Source: Tilletiopsis washingtonensis (Eukaryota > Basidiomycota > Exobasidiomycetes > Entylomatales). Taken from it: DNA of 64,000 bases. Positions within the stretch are counted from its first letter, which is position 1. Every line of letters starts with the position of its first letter. Made by a program: the position numbers and the translations under genes. The notes beneath the pieces are model-generated. The model was not told the DNA's origin and searched no databases. It was given only the letters and a program-made list of their open reading frames with translations. The DNA lies in contig NW_020312015.1 of NCBI RefSeq assembly GCF_003144115.1, positions 183,945-247,944 on the forward strand, written 5' to 3'. This document shows positions 58,081-64,000 of the stretch, one piece after another.

Positions 58081-58675
58081 CTCGGAGTGCGTGGTGGATG
58101 GGCGAGGCGCGGAGGAGGTGGTGGGGCGAGAGAAAGGGGCGGCGCGCGGCGTGGCGCGCCAATTAACGCGTCAGCCGCGCCGCCGCGCCGCGCGCTGAAA
58201 GCTCGAGAGTGTTGGTCTCGCGCACGGGCCAGCGCGTACGCCCAGGCGCCGCAAACGAGCTGGATGGGCCACGAAACTCTGCAAGCAGCACTCGACTCAG
58301 CGAGTCACGCAAGTAGAATAGGGCTCAGATAATTCCTGAAATTATTCACGCTACAGGATACTACAGTGACTTCGCGGTATGCGATGTGCTTTGCAGCACG
58401 CGGCCTGAGCCTGCTATCAGAGCCGTCCACGCGAGGCCACGCCGCAGCAGCGGCCAGCGCTTCTTCTCTCGCAGAGGCTGTAGCTTAGCATCGGAGGCAG
58501 CACAGCGCGCAGCAAGAGGGCTCAAGCATCGTGATTTACGATCTCCCAGCCTCTCCACAATGGTCTGTGGCTGCGACAGAGGCTAGACGGTGCTCGAGCG
58601 CGGGTAAAGAGATCCGGTAACAAAGGGGGGCGGTACAAAGGGGTGGAAGGAGTGTGAGCGGCGATAGCGCGCGCC
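58081..58675. other. Spacer between two minus-strand genes
   Basis: 595 bp. CpG-rich near 58130-58195, with an ACGCGT (MluI-box-like) site at 58166..58171, 86 bp before the 58080 start. It is AT-rich at 58320-58375 (AATAATTTCAGGAATTATC on the minus strand, an inverted repeat around GATAATTCC/AAATTATTC), which may be the terminator region of the repeat-protein gene. Confidence 0.45.
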
Positions 58676-61600
58676 TCAGAAGACGTAGGTGTCCTGCGCC
58701 TGGCGACGAGCCGGCAGCGCCGACGTGAAGGCCTCGTTCTCGGCCACATCGCGGTCGTTGAAGACCTCGTACACCTGGCCGCGGCCGTCGAGCGACGTCT
58801 CGGGGATGACGTAGACGTCGCGGCGCGAGTTCTTGGGGTGCAGTGCGTTGTGCAGAGCGCTGGAGGGAAAAGAAGTCAGCGCCGAGCCGAAGGCAGCATC
58901 GAGCGGAGTACTCACACGCCGCCGGTGGTGAGCGAGGCAGCGCCCACGAACGAGCCGAGCATCGAGCCAACCGTGTCGGCCGAGGGCATGTGGGCCTTGC
59001 GGCGGCGCGCCTCGAGCTCCTCTTCGATGGCACGGCGAACCTCGGGGTCCTCGAACGCGCGGCGCGCCTCGGACTCGTCGATGCCGCGGCTCTTGATGAC
59101 GTTGTGCAGGGCAATTGCGCCACCAGCGATGCCGATGTTAGCCGCGAGTGTTCCGAGAGCCGCTCCGGCAGTCGCGGCGGAGGCCTTGTGGTTGAACGTC
59201 CACTTCGGGTCGCGCGCCACGAGCTCCTCGTCGATGTCGCGGCGAGCCTCGAGCTCCTCGGCGGCGTCACGGCGGTGAAGCTGGTTGTAGAGGGCGACGC
59301 CTCCGCCAGCAATGCCGGCGGTCGCTGCGAGAGTGCCGAGAGCGGCGCCTGCCGTAGCAGCAGACGGGCGGTGGTTGAATGTCCACTTCGGGTCGCGCGC
59401 CGCGAGCTCCTCAGCGTCGATGCGAGCCTGAAGCTCCTCGGCATCACGACGGTGCAGCTGATTGTACAGCGCGATGGAGCCACCGACGATGCCTGCCGTG
59501 GCGGCCACAGTGCCGAGTGCGGCGCCCCTGTTAGAGCGTGCGAGAGTCAGCGGCGGAGGTCTCTCTCACGTCCTTCTTGACTCACGCCGTAGCTGCGCTG
59601 GCTCGGTGCTTGAACGACCACTTTCGTGCCTCGAGCTCCTCGTCGGCGCGGCGGGCCTGAAGCTCCTCTGCGTCGCGGAGGACAGTGGTCTCCTCTGCGT
59701 CGCGGCCCTTCACGTTGTTGTACAGCGTCGTGAGGCCCGTCGCGGCGGCGATGTTTGCGCCCGTGAAGGACAGCGCAGCGCCCGTCGTCGCGGCGCCTGG
59801 GTGACGGAACTTGAACTTGCGCTCTTCGAACGGTGCAGCGTCTGCCGACGGGTCCACGTCGCGCTTGCCCTTGTTTTTGATGAGGTACGTCGTGCCCGCC
59901 GCTGCTCCGAGACCTCCGGCAATGCCTCCCAGCACGCCATTCACGACGCCGAGCTCTGCTGTCTGTCAGCGACGTCGTGCCACTGCGATGCATGCTTCAA
60001 CTCACTGTCTGCGTGGGATGCGGCCTTCCAGCCAAACTTGCGAGCGAGCAGTGCGCTGTCCGCATCGCGTGCGTCGAGTGAGATGTCGAACTCTCTTGCC
60101 GCAAGCGCGGTGTCCTCGTCACGAGCATCGAGCGAGATGTCCTCGTACAGCGCGCGCTTGTTTCGGTTGTGGTTTTTGATCAGGTACACCGTGCCTGCCG
60201 CCGCTCCAAGCCCACCCGCAATGCCTCCGAGCACGCCGTTGACGACGCCCAGCTCTGAAGAACAAGGTCAGCGCGTCCGCAAGAGGAGTCTGCGCGTGGA
60301 ACTCACTGTCCGCGTGCGACGCCGCCTTCCAGCCGAACTTGCGCGACTCGAGCGACGCCTCGTCCTCGTCTCGCTTGTTCTTGTTCTTCACGAGGTAGAC
60401 CGTGCCGGCGGCGGCTCCGAGACCGCCGGCGACGCCTCCGAGAACGCCATTGACCACCCCGAGCTCTGAAAGTGCATGGATCAGTCCTCCGCGGCTGCAA
60501 TCAGACCGTGGAACTCACTGTCGGCATGCGAGGCTGCCTTCCAGCCGAACTTGCGGGCGAGGAGAGCCTGCTCGTGCTCCGGCAGAGACTCGAGAGCGCG
60601 CCCGTGGACTTCTTCAAGGTCGCGCGGCGCCGTGGCCTTGTGATACGCCGTGATGCCCGCGGCAGCGAGCCCCATCGCGGCCCCCCCGATGGACATTGCC
60701 CCGTTTCCGACAGCAATGCGGTCAGCCGTCGTGGCATGGCGCCAGCCCTTTGCGCGCTCGTCCACCAGCTGGTCCGGCTCGTCGTGCTCCGACACCGCGT
60801 CGATGGCGCGCTCCGGAAGCTCGCGGGCCTGCGGGCGGGCGTGCTGGCGGTCCTTGTTGCGATAGTGGTTGATGAGGAGCGTCGTGCCGGCGACGGAGCC
60901 CACGCCGGCAATTGCTGAAGCGCCACTGGCTGCCAGGCGGCCGATGCCGCTCAGGCGGCGCTCGAGAGCGAGCTCCTCCTCGTCCAGCGCGCGCTCAGGA
61001 AGGACGTGCTCGTCGAGGTCGCGCTCCGGCAGCTCGATGATCTGGCGCTCCAACAGCTCCTCCAAAGTGCGCTCGGGCAGCTCCTCGTAGTCGCGGCGTC
61101 CTTTGTGGGTGAAGCCGTAAGCAAGTGCCGCCGTGATGCCGCCCGCTGCCAGAGTGCCGACCGTGCCCTCAGCGACGCGTCCCCAGTTGACCTTGGGGCT
61201 GCGGGCGGCGAGCTCTCCTTCCTCGAACGCACCGTCCAGATCGCGCTGCTTGTTCTTTGAGTTCTTGTGGTGCACGACGGCCGCTGCAATGCCTCCACCA
61301 AGCACGGTCGCGCCTGCCAGCAGACCGACGCCGAGCTTCACCTTGGCGCTCTTGCCGAGTCCGCTCCCGCGGGCCTCGAGCGAGTCCGCCACCTCCGCCA
61401 CGTCGCGGGCGTCGAGCAGCTCCTCTGGTCCGAGGTCGCGCTGCTTGTTCTTGTTCTTGTGGTGAATCACAGCCGCCGCAATGCCTCCGCCCAGCACCGT
61501 TGCGCCTGCCACAAGACCGGCACCGAGCTTGACCTTCGCGCTCGTTCCGAGCCCGTGGCCGCGCGCCTCGAGCGAGTCCGCGGCGATGTGGTCGTCGAGG

Positions 61601-63891
61601 CTCCGGGCCAGGAGCTCGTGCTGTGCGGACTGGACGTCCCGAGCGTCGACCGCGTAGCCGCGTGAGGCAAGCTCGTTGGCCACGGCTTCGATGTCCCGTG
61701 CGCAGGCTTCGTACAGCTGCACATCGCGTGCGGAGAGCTCCTCGCCGTCGAGGTCGCGCTGCTTGTGGTGGAAGTGCTCGTAGAGTGCGCCTCCGCCTGC
61801 TCCGATGCCCAGCTGGCCCACGATGCTGGCGGCATAGACGGCGGCCTTCGTCTTGCCGCCGCGTGCCTCGAGCTCCTCGCGCTCCGAGAGCGGCTCGTCC
61901 GAGATGTCGCGTTGCTTCGGGTGGAAGTGGTTGTAAAGGGCAGCTCCGCCGACGCCTGCGCCGAGCGTGCTGACCAGGCCGGCTGTTGCGTACGCCAGCC
62001 TTCCCGCGGTGCCGCGTGCCTCGAGCTCAGAAGGCTGCTCGCGCGCAAGAAGCTCCGACTGCTCCTCGCCCTCGAGGTCGCGTCGGCCCTTGTGCTTGTC
62101 CTGGTAGTGCTTGACGAGCGAGCCAAGGCCGACGCCAGTGGCACCCGCCGCAACGACTCCACCAACAGCCAAGCCGAACTTGGCCTTGCCGGACATGCGG
62201 GTCTCGAGCTCCTCGATCTCGCGCGCGGAGAGCTGCTCGTCCAGGGAGCGGCCCTTGTTCTTCTCCTGGTAGTGCTTGATCACCGAGCCGATGCCAACGC
62301 CCGTAAGGCCCGCAGCAACGATTCCACCCGCCGCAATAGCGAATTTCGACTTGCCTCCGAGCTTGCGCGCGTCGAGGGCCTGCTCGTCCTCGACGTAGCG
62401 AGCGATGATCGCCTGCGCGTTCTCCTCGGCGGAGCGGGCGGCGAGAACATGGTCGTCCTCGGTGGAGCGGGCGATGAGGGCCTGCGTGCCCTCGGCGTGG
62501 CGAGCGAGGAGCGCGTAGTCCTCCTCGGTGAGGTCGCGAGCGACGTGCTGGTCTGCGCCGGCCTCGCGGGCCTGCTGCTTCTCCCTGAGGTGCGCGGGGA
62601 GCAGTGCGGCCGTCAGGCCGCCGCCGATGATCGTCGCGCTGGCCGCCGTGCCTCCGACGATCTTGGCAGCCCACTTGGCCTTCTTGCCCATGCGAGCAGC
62701 GATCTCCTGGTCCTCCTCGGCGAGCTCACGAGGAGTGTACTGCACGGCAAGGCGTGTCAGTCTAGTGATCGCTGCGCTGCTACGGACTCTCGCGACCCCC
62801 TCCGACCCTCGTCCACATCTTGCAATGCAATGCAACGCACATCGATCTGGTCCTGAGCCGTGTCACGTGCGAGCTGCTCGTCGTCCTCCTCGAGGCTGCG
62901 GCGGTTCTTGTGGTGCACGCGGTCGTACACGCCCTTGCCGACGCCTGCGCCGAAGGCGAGGACAGAGCCTCCGGCAATCGCCAGGCCTCCGATCTGGTTG
63001 CCCGTGAGTCTGCGAGCCTCGAGGTCCGTCTCGGCGTCCGTCGTGTCGCGAGCGTCGATGCCGTCGCGGCCCTTGAAGGTGAGGCGAACGCCGTCAGCGA
63101 CGCCTCTAAACGCGCCTCTGGCGGCAGCGGCTGCCTTGCCGGACAGCTTGCGCGCTTCAAGGTCACTCACAGCGCCGTCGACTGCGAGGAAGAGGCGTCA
63201 GCGACAGCGGCGGAGAACAGCATCACATGCTCGACTCACCAGCGCGAGCCTCTGCGTCGTCGCGTGCCTCGACGTCCTCGTCCTCGTCGTCGACCGAGCG
63301 CGGCGGGCTGCGAGGTTGATACACGGTCAGCTGAGTGGGCCAGCGGCGAGCCAGGCGCACGCACTGCGTGAGGTTCCACGTGTTCTAGGAGAGGTGGGTT
63401 TGTTAGCAGCAGATACAGCAGGCATGGGGCCACGGCACGGCGTACAGCAGCAGTGGCAATGCCGCCACCGATGACACTGATGATTCCCGTTCCCTAAAGA
63501 GAAGCGCACGGGGTCAGAGAACAAACGCACGCGCCCGAAGGCATGGCTCGCAAGGCGCCTCCGACATGAGGCTCGACAACAGCACACAGCAGCGATACGC
63601 ACGATCTTGATCTGATGCTTGTGCGAGGCGCGCGTGTCGACCTCGGCCTCGGCGTCCTCGGGCAGCGAGCGGCGCATGCCCGGCGGGTGGCCGTTGCCTC
63701 TGTCGAGTCGAGAGTGTCAGTCGTTGCGAAGCAGGCAATTGCGGCATGACTCACTCGCGGGCATTGTCGACGGCCTAGGAGCGAGAGGGAGAGGTGCGTG
63801 TCAGCTCATGGTCACGTCCCTGTGTAGTCAGTGTGTGGCGCACTGCGGCGGTGCTGCCGGAGGCCACGAGGACCTTCAGCAAGTTCTTGGC
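58676..63891 (-). CDS. Giant glycine-zipper repeat protein with dibasic linkers (5' end off window)
   Basis: The family is not recognised. Twelve exons lie in the window (63891..63844, 63774..63755, 63699..63603, 63493..63446, 63384..63240, 63181..62841, 62739..60519, 60465..60307, 60254..60006, 59955..59586, 59527..58916, 58859..58676), giving about 1,497 residues. A further exon ends at the right edge (donor at 63998). About twenty units repeat the same plan. Each has 20-25 Gly/Ala-rich hydrophobic residues with GxxxG spacing (such as GAGLVAGATVLGGGIAAAV), an Asn/His/Tyr turn (YNQLH, HHKNKNK) and a basic cluster ending in Arg. An acidic linker (DAEELxAR, DLDGEE) follows. At least nine clusters are RR or KR, the kexin cleavage signature. 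Readings: a secreted polyprotein cut into hydrophobic peptides, as in smut repellents, or a multi-helix membrane protein. The signal peptide cannot be seen. It ends LPARRQAQDTYVF. Confidence 0.75.
59586..60519 (-). repeat. Tandem duplicated exon modules in the repeat-protein gene
   Basis: Exons 60465..60307 and 60254..60006 both begin in phase 1 with the codons for KLGVVNGVLGG and end in phase 1 within KFGWKAASHADS. The same end closes the large exon (60519) and the same start opens exon 59955. The first 12 bases of the two upstream introns are identical (GTGAGTTCCACG), showing that intron sequence was copied too. Confidence 0.85.
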
Positions 63892-64000
63892 CTGTTGAAA
63901 GGCGGTGCTCAGGCTTTGGTACTTCCGCGGCCCGCCCGCCCGCCTGCCAGCCTCGCTCGGAAGAGGAGCACAAACAGGACGTCGTCTTCCGCACTCACGA

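Noticed and set aside
58320-58380. AT-rich inverted repeat as a transposon end
   Set aside because: There is no paired terminal repeat, target-site duplication or transposase frame nearby; a 3' UTR or terminator role is simpler.
58676-62835. Interpreting the repeat protein as two or more separate genes with internal Met starts
   Set aside because: All exons join in phase through GT..AG introns and the repeat pattern continues across every junction, including duplicated exon borders.
1-64000. Search for CRISPR arrays, retroelements, virus-like elements and DNA transposons
   Set aside because: No evenly spaced direct repeats, long terminal repeats, reverse-transcriptase, integrase, capsid or transposase-like motifs were seen in any frame.

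Overview
The window is nuclear DNA from a GC-rich, intron-dense fungus, most likely a basidiomycete yeast or smut relative (Ustilaginomycotina-like). Protein similarity recalled by eye supports this, together with many 50-60 nt introns that have GTGAGT-type donors and CTGAC-like branch sites, several micro-exons, and fungal housekeeping genes. No rRNA, tRNA, CRISPR array, transposon or virus-derived element was seen. All exon models were built by hand: reading frames were joined at GT..AG sites so that phase is kept and family motifs stay intact. They are good but unproven.

Layout, left to right. A low-molecular-weight protein tyrosine phosphatase (cut by the left edge) diverges from a GNAT acetyltransferase. 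A Nudix hydrolase and the very large FG nucleoporin Nup159/Nup214 follow on the minus strand. A (6-4) photolyase/cryptochrome (+) converges on the GPI inositol-deacylase Bst1/PGAP1 (-), which diverges from an L-arabinitol/xylitol-type dehydrogenase (+). The SUMO E1 subunit Uba2 (-) diverges from a type-B carboxylesterase (+). Next come a large unrecognised one-TM protein (+), Vma22 (-), Mediator subunit Med17 (+), the nuclear-basket protein TPR/Mlp1 (-), the autophagy PROPPIN Atg18 (+) and an orthodox aquaporin (-).

The right third is more accessory. It holds a disordered protein with a repeated short motif (-), a tiny basic protein (+), a CYP53-like P450 (+) and a coiled-coil protein of unknown function (-). 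Last is a striking multi-exon repeat protein (-) that runs off the right edge. It has about twenty glycine/alanine-rich hydrophobic segments. Each is followed by a basic cluster, often a dibasic kexin-like RR or KR, and then an acidic linker. Parts of it arose by tandem exon duplication. This last gene is the best candidate for something undescribed.

The genes do not form one pathway. There is a loose nuclear-pore/SUMO theme (Nup159, TPR, Uba2). Most spacers are short divergent promoters or very tight convergent 3' ends: only 34 bp separate the Med17 and TPR stop codons. Longer gene-free stretches (about 0.5-1.9 kb) are listed with what little they show.
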